Shown here: positions 10,275-20,409 of the stretch, piece after piece
Position numbering within the stretch: position 1 is the stretch's first letter
How the letters are laid out: every line of letters starts with the position of its first letter
Origin: Doryteuthis pealeii
Lineage: Eukaryota; Mollusca; Cephalopoda; Myopsida; Loliginidae
NCBI GenBank assembly: GCA_023376005.1
Contig: CM042148.1
Coordinates: 68,879,092-68,943,091 of the forward strand
DNA: 64,000 nt
Direction: 5' to 3'
Notes under the pieces: model-generated
Told to the model about the DNA's origin: nothing
Databases searched by the model: none
What the model saw: only the letters and a program-made list of their open reading frames with translations
Translations under genes and position numbers: made by a program

Positions 10275-10565
10275 GACAACTGACCCAATAACCAAAGAAT
10301 GATTCATTGTATACACACACTTCAATAGCACACATTTCCCTACCAGATAGGCAAACACTTGAAAAAACAAAAAACAATATGAAAATACTTGAAATATATC
10401 ATTAAAAGTGAGAAAAAAATATATTGGTCAACAGCCTTTTCTTTCCAATCAGAAAACAAATATTCCATTCATTTTACATCTGAAATTGTATTAATATGCG
10501 CATATTAAACACTCCTGTGATGATATGAATCTATTGTTTTTACCACATATATAAATAGTATTTTT
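9317..10565. other. Intergenic DNA with microsatellites
   Basis: It holds (TA)n at 9,632-9,666, (CT)n at 9,973-10,008 and (TA)n at 10,243-10,271. The remainder is AT-rich without recognisable features. Confidence 0.6.
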
Positions 10566-10850
10566 GGAGGCGCGTGGTCTAATGGTTAGAGTCATAGGAA
10601 ATGGACTCATCAACGTGAGTTCAATTCCTGGATGAAGCTGTTGGCATTTCACATAGCGCTAATGCCCTTGGGAAAGGTATGAATCCAATTCTTCCTCCAG
10701 TTATGGGTAAATAGCAGGACAGACTGGGCTCTTTAACCATGACTAGGTAACCAGTCTAGGAGAAGGAAAACTCTGAATTCAAACCTGTTAAACTCCGCTT
10801 AAGAAATTGACCTTGTGTCGCAACCTGCTCATGCGGAGGGGTTGGTAAAT
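10566..10850 (+). mobile_element. SINE-A, near full length
   Basis: It begins GGAGGCGCG. Box A-like TGGTCTAATGGTTAGAGTC is at 10,575-10,593 and box B-like GAGTTCAATTCC at 10,617-10,628. The body and the 3' end GCGGAGGGGTTGGTAAA run into (TA)n. It is the clearest full-length SINE-A here. Confidence 0.88.
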
Positions 10851-10869
10851 ATATATATATATAAATAGT

Positions 10870-10977
10870 GTTTTCTGTCAGTACATCCTAGTGTTGGTGT
10901 GTCTGTCTGAGGGACGTTTGGTGAGAAAGAGTCATGGGAATCCGTGCTGACTTGATGATGATGATGATGATGATGAC
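10870..10977 (+). mobile_element. LINE 3' tail fragment with (GAT)n
   Basis: GGTGAGAAAGAGTCATGGGA followed by CGTGCTGACTTGATGATGATG matches the 3' terminus at 9,000-9,056. Confidence 0.65.
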
Positions 10978-11212
10978 AAACAGTAGGGTGAATCAAAAGT
11001 TTTGCAATATTTTGGTAATGTTGTTCCATAATTTGTGCGGTGGCGCGGGTTGTTGATGGACCCTGTAGCGAGAATTCTATGGTTTTCAGATCAGAGAATG
11101 GAAAACTACCAGGACGGTTATAGCTCCCTGACCCCAGAGGCAGGAATCTCGTACGTCACATAATTTAGTTAGTTTAGATTTTAGTTTCAACCTGAGAATT
11201 AAAGCAGAGTAG

Positions 11213-11372
11213 ACATCTCAGAGTATGAGTAGCACAGGGATCTGTGTGGTAAAGTAAGGAGCTGATGGTAGGCATGGCACTCCCACCTCAGACGCAAAAA
11301 CAATCTCCATGGTCTAGCGCTAGTGAAAAGGGGATAGACTCCCTCGCTGATTGGCTCATACCGACTTTAGGC
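11213..11372 (+). mobile_element. SINE-B, head-truncated
   Basis: GAGTAGCACAGGGATCTGTG, AAGGAGCTGATGGTAGGC, AAAAGGGGATAGACTCCCTC, then GATTGGCTCATACCGACTTT and a poly-T run. It lacks the tRNA-like head. Confidence 0.8.
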
Positions 11373-12329
11373 CACCCCGACAATTTTTTTTTTTTATACA
11401 TGCTCTGCTGAGGTTGAATCTCACTGCACAGCGAATAAGAACATGGGTTAAATAAATCTTGATCAAGGAAAAAAGTCTTGTGAGTTGATTAATTGCATGG
11501 CTAAAAAGTTAGCCCTTAAAAAGAAGACCTTAGTAAGAAGACAGCTAGACTAGACAATAAGATGATGGACAGAGAAGAAGTGGAAACAGCGACACAAGAT
11601 AGCAAGAAGAAATGAAGTAACAAGTAAGTCTCAGTCTGTCTCTCTATCACCGAAGTCACTCTCTCATGTATATACCCAATGTTCAACATACAATGTTGGG
11701 TATACGTGAGGCACATATCAGCTGCTCCAAATGATTTTGCCAAGGTCATGGAGGTGACCACATTGGACTGTGTGATGTCGGCTCACCTGATACTCTCTCA
11801 GTGATACTAATCTGTTTGCCTCTATGACTTGGAATGCACGTGATTGCTATGTCCAATTACAGAAATGCTATATGACTTGGACTGAGATGTCAAGTTTGCC
11901 TGATACTCTCTGAGTGCTACTCACCAGATTTGTCTCTGATTCATGGTTTTAGGTCTATTATTGGAAAAATTATAGTTGAATTATCTCCCCCTGGCACCAG
12001 AGAGCGAATTGCCAATATACGATATTGGCACAAGAACCAAACTCTTTGACGAAAGTCACTTATCATTTGGGCACTCAACAGGCGAGACGTGTTTTTCAAG
12101 TGCTCCCTTTACCTTGTCAACCAGTGAGTGGTTTCATCCACCACTACCTTCAGCCTCAGCAAGATAAGTCTAGCTAGCAAATACCACAAGTTTGCAACAT
12201 TTTTGTACCCTTTGAATATATATTTCTTTATCTTCAATTGTTGTTCTCGTCTTCTTTCATCCGAAATTACTTGTTTACCACCGTGAATTTATAAGAGTCC
12301 CGAAATATCTCTTACTACCTAACATTGCC
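11373..12329 (-). other. Interior of the mariner-like element
   Basis: The segment 11,765-11,800 (GGCTCACCTGATACTCTCTC) and again 11,905-11,925 resemble the RVSGE-type second helix region seen at 23,790-23,815. Most of the rest cannot be assigned. Confidence 0.4.
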
Positions 12330-12492
12330 TTATTGTCAAGATTCTTGCAACCCAAACAAAATTTCTTGAACCATCTGGTTATTATACTGTACCTTGACCT
12401 TTTAGATAATAAATATTTTTGGTTCCTTCTGCAGAATTATGGCCCAACTCGAACTTGTAAAGCATAAATTCCTGAATTAAACTATGTTGCAT
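12330..12492 (-). pseudogene. mariner/SETMAR-type transposase N-terminus
   Basis: From an ATG at 12,492 (minus) the frame reads LIQEFMLYKFELGHNSAEGT, then KNIYYLKGQGTV before stops. It is the N-terminal helix-turn-helix of a mariner-type transposase (E/KFKLGHNAxE...GEGxV pattern). A homologous piece starts at 24,062 minus. The catalytic domain is not preserved here. Confidence 0.75.
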
Positions 12493-12589
12493 GTTTATCT
12501 GTGCAGCTTTCAAATCACACACAGAATGAAAGAATGCACAATGTGGTTGGTTTGTTGGTTGGTTGGGTTTTATTGCCTGTCAACCCTAC

Positions 12590-12720
12590 AAGAAATACCT
12601 GAAGAAGGTCGGAGGGCACATTGGCTGAAACGTTGTACAGATAACAATGAAGATGTGGACAAGAGTCAGAAAAATCCAAATAATACTAATTATCAAGCCT
12701 CATCTAAAAAATTCTGAGAA
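12590..12720 (+). repeat. Family E repeat with hammerhead-like core
   Basis: CTGAAGA at 12,599-12,605 is followed by AGGTC, a loop GGAGGGCACATT, then GGCT and GAAACGTTG (GAAA 12,627-12,630). The rest (CAAATAATACTAATTATCAA, then TCTGAGAAAT) is shared with 18,405-18,482, 25,865-25,965 and 31,630-31,735. Penelope-like elements are known to carry hammerhead motifs of this general form; membership is inference. Confidence 0.5.
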
Positions 12721-12990
12721 ATAGTATGTCAACCCTTGTTAGGTTATTTTATGCCAAAGACATTTTGTTTTATTCATTCTTGATGGGTATTCAAAATTTT
12801 AAACAAAAAACTCAATTTTGTTTAAAATACATTTTTTTCTATTTAACACATAGGTGGGACCCTAACAGGTACTACCACTCTGGGTCAAACTGGGCCTGGG
12901 AGTAATGCTGATGAAGGGGTAGACCACTCTCCCCAGAGCTTCAAAATTGAAACTTCACCATTAGATGCAGTTTAAAATGCACAACATGTC
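12721..12990 (+). repeat. Family C tail portion
   Basis: GGTTATTTTATGCCAAAGAC, GTGGGACCCTAACAGG and ACCACTCTGGGTCAAACTGG, then the ATTAGATGCAGTTTAA end. This is the 3' part of family C. Confidence 0.75.
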
Positions 12991-13050
12991 AGCACACCAA
13001 CTACCATGATACTACTAACCATAGTGAGGACCTTTTACGCCTAGTAGTGT

Positions 13051-13287
13051 TTTAGTCATGTGATATATATATTTACCAACCCCTTCGCACGAGCAGGATT
13101 TGACACAAGGTCAATTTCTTAAGCGGAGTACAACAGATTTGAATTCAGAGTTTTCCTTCTCCTAGACCGGTTGCCTAACGAAGGTTAAAGAGTCCAGTCT
13201 GCCCTACTATTTATCCATAGCCGGCGGGAGAGTAGGATTCATACCTTTCCAAAGGGTATTAGTGCTTCCTTTAGTCATGTGATATAT
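13051..13287 (-). mobile_element. SINE-A lacking its promoter region, perfect 18-bp TSD
   Basis: The octadecamer TTTAGTCATGTGATATAT occurs at 13,051-13,068 and 13,270-13,287. Between them lies a minus-strand SINE-A that begins GGAAGC like the full-length copies but jumps straight to ACTAATACCC. The tRNA-like box A/box B region is missing. Confidence 0.85.
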
Positions 13288-13322
13288 GTACTGCTAATTA
13301 GCATGTTAATAAAATATTGCAG

Positions 13323-13790
13323 CCCTGTCATCTGGGGCTTTAGAATACACCGACTGCACCTCTGCAGAGGGCTAAGAAACCCCTCCCCAATTGGGGCCAC
13401 CTGTTGGCTGTAGATGGTGACCTGTGATGATTAAGGATGGACTCCTGGTGGATGAGCAGTCCATGACATGCAACACTCTACTTAGACCCTTACTTAAGTT
13501 AGATGGGCAGTCAGAAAAGCTCCCTCCAATCAATTGGCTGGTCATGTCAAGCCCTAGCACCTATATGATTGCCGCAACCTTATTGCCCTTATTGCAAGAC
13601 CCAACCCTTTTATGAGCTAGAAGGCGGTGACTGAGGGTCTTCATGTCCTGGTATGATGTTAAACTCTATCTGATGGTGAGGTTCCAGTTCTGAAGGTGTG
13701 GAAAATGTGGAGCATCCCTTCATCACCATGACTCCCTGGTCCACTCTGACCCAGAGTGGTAGTACCTGTTAGATGCCATAGGAATATGTG
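13323..13790 (-). repeat. Family C, near full length
   Basis: In reverse orientation it matches 37,500-37,915: CAATCAATTGGCTGGTCATG, GGACTGCTCATCC, CTCTGCAGAGGTGCAGT, then CTCTGGGTCAGAGTGGACC. No ORF is conserved between copies. Confidence 0.7.
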
Positions 13791-13963
13791 TTTATAAAAA
13801 AAAAATTGAGTATCCATTAAGAATTAATTTATTTCAAAACTTTGTCAGTATTAAATGACCCACCAAGGTTGATATGCCGTAAAATAAAACAAATAGAAAA
13901 AGTTATTGCAAAACTTTTGACTCAGCCTAGAATGATAACGAAAAATGAATTTAAGAAAAGCAC

Positions 13964-14524
13964 TTAATCTGAGGTATTAAGAGGATTTGGGATTAAAGAA
14001 TGGATTAAAGTACATGCCAAGAGATTATTGAAAACTGTCCTCAGAGAATGAAAGAATGAAGGAGTGAAGAAGAATGAAGAAGAGAAAAAGAATGAGAGAC
14101 TGAAGAAGAATGAAGTGTAGAATGGAGAGAAAAAGAATGAGAGAGAAGAGAAGAGGGATAAGAACAAGAGAGAGAAAAAGAATGAAAGAAAGAAAGAAGG
14201 AAGAAGGAAAAAGAAAGAATGAGAGAGAAGAAGAAAGGAAAAGAGAAAAATGAAGGAGTGAAAAAAATGAAAAAGAAGATGCATGAAGGAGAGAAAAAGA
14301 AGGAAAGAGAGAAGAAAAATGAAAGAGAAAAAGAAGGAAGGAGAAAAGAAGAATGAAAGACACAAGAATGAAGGGAAAAAAAGAATGAGAAAGAGAAGAA
14401 GAAGGAAGGAGAAGAAGAATGAAAGAGAGAAGAAAAGAGACTAAGAAGGAAAGTGAGAAGAAGGATGAGAGAGAGAAGAAAAATGAAAGATATAAGATCA
14501 ATGAGAAAGAAGAAGAAGAAGAAG

Positions 14525-14552
<28 letters not shown>
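13964..14552. repeat. Long polypurine (GAA/GAAA) tract
   Basis: About 500 bp of almost pure A/G on the plus strand (GAAGAA, GAGAGAAGAAAAAGAATGA patterns), ending in a pure (GAA)n run at 14,508-14,553. It gives spurious Ser/Phe-rich or Glu/Lys-rich frames. A mirror-type purine tract of this length can adopt triplex structures. Confidence 0.9.
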
Positions 14553-14554
<2 letters not shown>

Positions 14555-14555
<1 letters not shown>

Positions 14556-15105
14556 TGGTTGGTTTTTACGACATGTCAAACCTTGTTGGGTTATTTTATG
14601 CTGAAGACGTTTTTGTTTTATTCATTCTTGTTTGGTATATAAATTATATAAATTTTAAACAATTTTTGTTTTAAACACATTTTTTAATCTATTTAACCCA
14701 TAGATGGGACCCTAAATGGGACCAGGTTCTACCATTCTGGGTCAGAGTGGACCTGGGAGTAATGGTAATGAAGGTATTTACCACGTACCCCACATTGTAT
14801 CGGTTAGGCACAAGGCCCTATTAATGTGGTTCCACCCAGGAACTGAAGCTTATGGGAGGCGGGTGTAAAAAATGACTTGATCCCATCGGCATTCCCCCTC
14901 AAGAGGGGCGCCTCAGGCACCGGGCAATAAACCCAGCCCTGCCCCTTTAAATCGAGGGGGCAGGTGTTGCCTGGCGGGATAGTCCCCTGGGATCAATGAT
15001 GTTAATTTACGCGGTCCAGGGTTGAAGCCACCGGACCCTCCGGTCGAAACCGGAGTTTTGCGCCACTGGAACATCTCTATTAAATGCAGTTTAACGTCAT
15101 AACCA
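14555..15105 (+). repeat. Family C, full length (first copy)
   Basis: It runs from GTTGGTTGGTTTTTACGACA through TACCATTCTGGGTCAGAGTG and CCTTTAAATCGAGGGGGCAG to ATTAAATGCAGTTTAACGTC. 14,587 marks the start of the segment duplicated after the N gap. Confidence 0.8.
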
Positions 15106-15339
15106 GGACACGAAGAAGGAGTAGGAAGGAAGGAAGAAAAGAAAAAGAAAATTCAACAAAAATTAATCAATTATTGATCATTAATCCTGAATGTCAAGAT
15201 GCCAATAATTTGAAAACATCCAATTATTTTTGGTTTTCTTTTTTGTTTCTTATCAATAAATTGTTTTGTAAAATTAATAGCTGTCTCATGTTCCTTAAAC
15301 ACGTGCATATAATTTGACTAAAAATCATTTATATATATA

Positions 15340-16078
15340 CTAGAAGATGCTACCCAGCATTGCCAGGGTAGAGTATATTGATATATATTATATATATATT
15401 ATATATTATATATTATATATATATATATATATATTATTATATATATTATATAGTATATTGATTTGTTTATTTTTGAGATTTACAAATGCTGGAGATTTTT
15501 AAGTAGAATTTCAATGCTATTTCTATGTATATTTTAATCTTTAAATATCTTTGAATACAATTCAAAAATCATTTATATATGTACTAGAAGATGGTACCCA
15601 GCATCGCCAGGGTAGAGGGCTAATCCTCTGGTATATTGATTTGTTTATTTTTGAGATTTATAAATGCTGGAGATTTTTAAGTAGAATTTCAATGCTATTT
15701 CTATGTATATTTTAATCTTTAAATATCTTTGAATACAATTCAAAAATCATTTATATATATGTACTAGAAGATGATACCCAGCATAGCCAGGTTAAAGGGG
15801 GAACCTGGTATATTGATTTGTTTATTTATTTTTGAGATTTACAAATGCTGGACATTTTTAAGTAGAATTTCAATGCTATTTCTATGTATATTTTAATTTT
15901 CAAATATCTTCAAATATAAATCAAATCTTCATAATTTTAGCACAAAAAGCATTAACCAGTGATATTTAATGAGTATATATATTTACTTTGTCGTTAATTG
16001 TTTTATTTTCATAGTTTCATCCAGACATACATACATACATACATACATACACACCAACTGCCCTTTATATATGTATAT
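15340..16078 (-). mobile_element. Nonautonomous Helitron with three tandem 3' ends
   Basis: On the minus strand the 5' end near 16,078 reads TATACATATATAAAGGGCAG. The Helitron-type 3' end, a short ACCC...GGGT hairpin then CTTCTAG and a T, occurs three times: CTAG at 15,764-15,767, 15,584-15,587 and 15,340-15,343 (plus coordinates). Each extra end brings ~170-180 bp of the 3' region (TTGATTTGTTTATTTTTGAG, AATTTCAATGCTATTTC). It has no Rep/helicase ORF. (CATA)n at 16,025-16,050 corresponds to the internal repeat of the plus-strand copy at 30,131. Confidence 0.75.
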
Positions 16079-16084
16079 ACTGTG

Positions 16085-16355
16085 CTCAAGTAGGATATGA
16101 CACAGGGTCAATTTTTTAAGCGAGGTTTAATAGGTTTGAATTCAGAGTTTTCCTTCTCCTAGACTGGTGGCCTAACCAAAGTTAAAGAGCCCAGTCTGTC
16201 CTGGTATTTACCCACGGCTGGAGGAAGAATAGTGGGATTCACACCTTTCCTAAGGGTGTTAGCACTATGTGAAATGCAAACAGCTTCATCCAGGACTTGA
16301 ACTCAGGCCACCAAGTCCATATCCTATGATGATAACCATTACACCACATGCTTCT
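16085..16355 (-). mobile_element. SINE-A, near full length (empty site for the LTR in the other copy)
   Basis: The body and head are as in 10,566-10,850, inverted; the head ends ATAACCATTACACCACATGC at 16,334-16,353. In the duplicate at 45.7 kb a solo LTR sits exactly in this CCAT, so this copy is the pre-integration site. Confidence 0.85.
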
Positions 16356-16508
16356 ATAAAATTATTTATATAGACATTGATTCTAACAGGAAGTTTGATA
16401 ATTAATATTTTTTTTAGAGAGGTAATATTGATAATTAGACACATGGTTTGGGTGGGGTGATAATTTTTAAAAATGTCAGACGATCAATCTAAGTCAGTCA
16501 TTTAATAG

Positions 16509-16509
16509 T

Positions 16510-16543
<34 letters not shown>

Positions 16544-16630
16544 AGGTATACGTTTGTGTCTCACCATCTGTCCATATTGGGCATCCCATTTTGTGAGTCC
16601 TCTAGACAGCATCCGGTGAGCGTAAATCAA
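16509..16630 (-). mobile_element. LINE 3' tail fragment with (ATC)n
   Basis: The run of ATC triplets (16,509-16,544), read on the minus strand as a GAT tail, follows a decayed 3' region (TCTAGAGGACTCACAAAATG). Confidence 0.65.
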
Positions 16631-16724
16631 AGATATTGTTAATATAATATAAAATTATACATGGTAATTTTATTTTTTTTTATAAAAATTTATTTATTTC
16701 CACTATGTAGTAGCTGGTTGTTTG

Positions 16725-16860
16725 TTTGGTTGGTTGGTTAGATTCATGGCATGTCAACCCTTGTTGGGGTATTTTATGCTGAAGACATTTTGTTTCATTC
16801 ATTCTTGATGGGTATTTAATTTTTTTTTCAAAATCAATTTTTTTCTATTTAACCTATTTT
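16725..16860 (+). repeat. Family C end fragment
   Basis: GGTTGGTTAGATTCATGGCA, TCAACCCTTGTTGGGGTATT and TGCTGAAGACATTTTG match the outer part of family C. Confidence 0.7.
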
Positions 16861-16895
16861 TAACCCATTTTTGTAAATTAATTTTTTCTATTGAA

Positions 16896-16898
<3 letters not shown>

Positions 16899-16938
<40 letters not shown>
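16899..16938. repeat. (TA)n microsatellite
   Basis: About 20 TA units. In the duplicate (46,858-47,146) the tract is split by ~190 bp of hairpin-family sequence. Confidence 0.95.
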
Positions 16939-16941
<3 letters not shown>

Positions 16942-17160
16942 CCATATCACCCAAACCCTCAGTCAGACAAACAAGGCATGCTGGACACTGCTGGAGAAGC
17001 AAAGATTAAAACTAATAAGTGACGTTCTCCTGTGTAAGCCAGCACGCCAGTATGGGCCATCCAGCAAAGACATATATTGACCAGTTCTGCACAGTTCGGG
17101 AGAGATTGTCATGGATATCCATGCTAATAGTGCAACATGATGATAATGATCATGATGATA
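16939..17160 (+). mobile_element. LINE 3' end fragment
   Basis: CCCCATATCACCCAAACCC, CAAGGCATGCTGGACACTGC, TAAGTGACGTTCTCCTGTG and AGCACGCCAGTATGGGCC match 8,790-9,000. It ends CAACATGATGATAATGATC. Confidence 0.8.
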
Positions 17161-17246
17161 TATAGATATATATAATAAGAATATATATATATATTTAATA
17201 ATAATTATGTATATGTATATATACATATATCTAATAATACATATAT

Positions 17247-17303
<57 letters not shown>

Positions 17304-17417
17304 GATAATAATTGTATATATATTTAATTATTATATATAATATTTGATATTATATATATATATATTTAATTATCATATTATACATATATTTGATAATAAT
17401 TATATACATATATTTAA

Positions 17418-17474
<57 letters not shown>

Positions 17475-17532
17475 TGTTGTGTCTAGCCACACTGAAGAGG
17501 TGTGAAATGCGGAAACACGTGTCTGTGGATGA

Positions 17533-17574
<42 letters not shown>

Positions 17575-17638
17575 AATAATTATATATATACATTTAATTA
17601 TTATATATATATATATATATTTATTTATGATTATATAT

Positions 17639-17680
<42 letters not shown>

Positions 17681-17690
17681 CAAAATTGAA
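17161..17690. repeat. Complex (TA)n / TAATTA tract
   Basis: Long TA runs separated by TTTAATTATTATATA and TTTGATAATAATTATA units. It yields Tyr-Ile frames with no coding meaning. It is prone to slippage and assembly error. Confidence 0.95.
17472..17535 (+). ncRNA. Hammerhead-like core between (TA)n tracts (putative)
   Basis: CTGAAGA at 17,492-17,498, a weak stem GTGT/ATGC around a GAA loop, one G, then GAAACAC. The duplicate (48,390) has the better stem GCGT/ATGC but TAAA instead of GAAA. It is flanked on both sides by (TA)n. Confidence 0.3.
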
Positions 17691-17852
17691 ATAAAAACAA
17701 AATCTAATTATAAACATCAGGTGATAAATCATGAATTGTGGAAAATTGTCGTTTTTTAATCTAATCAATTTTAGGATAACAAACTTTTAGGAATGAGATA
17801 GAAAATTCTTTCATCATGTGACAACAGCACAAATACAAACTATTCATATTTA

Positions 17853-18157
17853 CCCAACCCTTCTACCATAGGCAGGATATGTCACAAGGACAATTTTAAA
17901 CTAAAGTACAGCTGGTTTGTATTTAAAGTTTTCCTTCTTATAGACTGGTTGCCTAACCAAGGCTAAAGAACTCATTCTGCCCAATTATTTACCTATATTT
18001 AGGGGGAGAACATATTGATATATGGGTAAATAATAGGGCAGACTGGGTTCTTTGGCCTTATAAGAGAAGAAAAATTCTGAATTCAAACCAACTTTATTCC
18101 ATTTAAAAACTGACCTTGTGTCATATCCTGCTAGTTGTGGAGGAGTTGGGTAAATAT
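17853..18157. mobile_element. Two SINE-A 3' halves in inverted orientation
   Basis: 17,853-18,010 is a minus-strand SINE-A 3' half, and 18,018-18,157 is a plus-strand 3' half (GGGTAAATAATAGGGCAGAC to CTTGTGTCATATCCTGC). They meet head to head with no promoter region between them, forming a ~150-bp-arm imperfect palindrome. Confidence 0.75.
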
Positions 18158-18241
18158 ATACATTGTTGGGGGTCTTTTTGTCACTTGATCCCAAACAAGA
18201 CTCAAAGGCCATTGATTGTAATTTTTATACTGTAGATTTCC

Positions 18242-18385
18242 GTTGGATGACCCCAACTGACCCCTAGAGGTGCGAATCTCATACGTCATGAAAAAAACGT
18301 GATAGTTAGTTTTAGAGAATTAGATGCAACCAGACATTGAACTGTCTTAACCTAACTCCTCTATCCGTTAGGCTATGTGTCCAAT
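18242..18385 (-). mobile_element. Family D tRNA-like SINE
   Basis: On the minus strand ACACATAGCCTAACGGATAG resembles box A, with AGTTCAATGTCTGG in the box B position. A second copy with a better box B (GGTTCAATCC) lies at 31,970-32,062. Confidence 0.6.
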
Positions 18386-18404
18386 TGGAATTTGAAGTTG
18401 AATT

Positions 18405-18845
18405 GAAGATGAGGACAATAGTCCGAACAATCCAAATAATACTAATTATCAAGCCTCGTCTCGAAAATTCCGAGAAATAAATTTAACTGTTATAATACAG
18501 ATGTTTAATTTCCTTTTTTGACTTTGAACAAGAATATTGACCTAAAGACATTTTCCTTTACTTGATATTTCCTGTTATCAGTACATTTCATATACTTGTA
18601 AAATCAGATATCAATGTATGATGAATAACTTTAGGCTCAAGTTGAATAAAGAAGACATACAAAATGGGTTTGCTGGGTACAGAATAACAAAACTTGATTA
18701 CTGAGAGGTTACACGTGGGAGTGAGTAGGTGGCTTTGTAAACAAGATGGAATAAAAGCCATGGAGGTTGGACGTGCGCAGCGAAAGATTAAAAAAGAAGC
18801 TGTAAGATATAAGTGTACACAATCAGCTTAGAGAGTAACAAACTC
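18405..18845. other. Family E tail, then unassigned sequence
   Basis: 18,405-18,482 is the family E tail (CAAATAATACTAATTATCAA). 18,483-18,845 contains nothing I recognise. The short frame there is open in the second copy (49,472-49,738) but not intact here, which argues against a gene. Confidence 0.45.
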
Positions 18846-19114
18846 TGTGTGTGTGTGTGTGTGTGTGTGAGTAAATTATGTTTATGTATACATTTTGTAT
18901 ATATGTGTATATATATATTTACCCACCTCTCCACACGAGCAGGATGTGACACATGGTCAATTTATTAAGTGGAGTTTAACAGATTTGAATTCAGAGTGGA
19001 GGTTGGACATGTGCTTAGAGAGTAGAAAACTGTGTGTCTGTGTATCTGTGTGTGTGTATATGTTTGTGAAAGTGTGTGACTGTATCATGTCTATGTGTAT
19101 GTTTTGTATGCATG

Positions 19115-19162
<48 letters not shown>

Positions 19163-19167
19163 TACAT
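18846..19167. repeat. (GT)n, (TA)n and (CA)n with a SINE-A 3' fragment
   Basis: (GT)n at 18,846-18,870. A minus-strand SINE-A 3' fragment at 18,918-18,998. (TA)n then (CA)n at 19,114-19,162. Confidence 0.8.
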
Positions 19168-19440
19168 ACACCAACCCCTATGCACGAGCAGAATATGACA
19201 CAAGGTCAATTTCTTAAGTAGAGTTTAACAGGTTTGAATTCAGAGCTTTCCGTCTCCTAGACTGGTTGTCTAATGAAGGTTAAAGAGCCCAGTCTGTCCT
19301 AGGATTTACCCATAGTTGGAGGTAGAATAGTTGGATTTATACTAATTCATGTGAAATACAAACAGCCTCATCCAGGATTTGAACTCATCTTGCCATGTCT
19401 ATTTCCAACAACAGTAACCATTATGACAATAGATCACTTT
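19168..19440 (-). mobile_element. SINE-A, decayed
   Basis: CACGAGCAGAATATGACACA through AGACTGGTTGTCTAATG to GGATTTGAACTCATC and AACCATTATGACA, i.e. the SINE-A body and head inverted with many substitutions. Confidence 0.8.
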
Positions 19441-19459
19441 GCCAACTTTTTTTTTTTTT

Positions 19460-19562
19460 TTTACCTTAGTTTGGTACAAGGCTAGAAATATAAGACACCC
19501 AGTGAGAATCAAACTCACTGAAAATGGTCTGCTAGATTACTTAACTCTCTAACCATTAACTC
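19460..19562 (-). mobile_element. tRNA-like repeat head
   Basis: On the minus strand TTAATGGTTAGAGAGTTAAG (box A-like) and GAGTTTGATTCTCACTG (box B-like) are spaced as in a tRNA. No complete cloverleaf was established, so it is best seen as a SINE head. Confidence 0.5.
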
Positions 19563-19999
19563 TTTGCCTACCAAATTTCCCCTATGGCTGTACCAAATTT
19601 TCTTGGTACTTTTTACCTGAATGATGGGATATTTCAAATTTGACTATCTATTCACCTCAGAACTCATTCTATTCAAACATTGTGATTTTTCAGTGTAAAC
19701 AAGTGACACATGTGAGAGTTGCTGCTAGCATTTTATGGTAGGATTGCAGCAGTGGGAGAGCCACTGTTGGCGGCTTAAAGTATGGAAAGAGTTAAACCAT
19801 GCAAGGCATCCAACCATTAAGTGATGTTGGCATTTTAATTGATACGCAAGAGGAAAATGAATTGAGTATCAAATTGTATTTATGAAAGAATAAAGACCAG
19901 ATCAAAATCAAATTCAAATGTATTTTTAATGTGAATTCAACTTTATATTCACACCCAGGCTGGAAAACACCACTCTACTCCATACACATGTCAGAACAA

Positions 20000-20395
20000 A
20001 GGCAATTGGAGAAAAACAAGCAAGGGAAAAAATAAATTTGAAAAAAAAGCAAGGAAGAAAATAAGAAAATAAAAAAAAAACATCGAGGAAAAAACTTAAA
20101 AACAGGAAGGAAGGAAAAAAGACAAGGAAGTAAAAGAAAATGAAAAAAAGGAGGGAATAGAAAATGAAAAAAAAACAAAGAAGGAAGGAAAATGAAAAAA
20201 AAAAACAAGGAATAAAAAAATGAAAAAAAAAATAGAGGAACAGATGATATAAAAGAAGCAAGAAAAAAACTAAAAAAAAAAAAACAAAGAAGAAAGGAAA
20301 AGGAAAAAATAAAGGAGAGAAAATTTAAAAAACAAGGAAAAAAATAAAAGAAGGAAAAAATGAAAAAGAAAAAACAAGGAAAGAATTCTGTTGTT
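20000..20395. repeat. A-rich polypurine tract
   Basis: GGAAGGAAAAAAGACAAGGA and GAAAAAAAAACAA-type units. Phe-rich frames on the minus strand are spurious. Confidence 0.9.
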
Positions 20396-20409
20396 TTTAA
20401 GTAAAAAAA

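Larger units (their letters stand above)
10986..13927 (-). mobile_element. mariner-like element, decayed, host to nested repeats
   Basis: The left end GGGTGAATCAAAAGTTTTGC (10,986) and the right end, read on the minus strand as GGCTGAGTCAAAAGTTTTGC (from 13,927), form terminal inverted repeats. Each is flanked by TA (10,984-10,985 and 13,928-13,929), the target of Tc1/mariner elements. A transposase N-terminus lies inside on the minus strand (12,492 to about 12,330) and an RVSGE-type helix remnant near 11,780. Later insertions (SINE-B 11,213, families E and C 12,590-12,990, SINE-A 13,051, family C 13,323) swell it to about 2.9 kb, against about 1.3 kb for a typical mariner. An alternative is two separate fragments that flank by chance, but matching ends plus TA on both sides make one element more likely. 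Confidence 0.65.

Noticed and set aside
13964..14579. Ser/Phe-rich minus frames of 133 and 184 codons
   Set aside because: Low-complexity polypurine DNA, no protein family.
17390..17689. 99-codon frame of alternating Tyr and Ile
   Set aside because: Pure translation of (TA)n; likewise 48,270-48,605 and similar frames.
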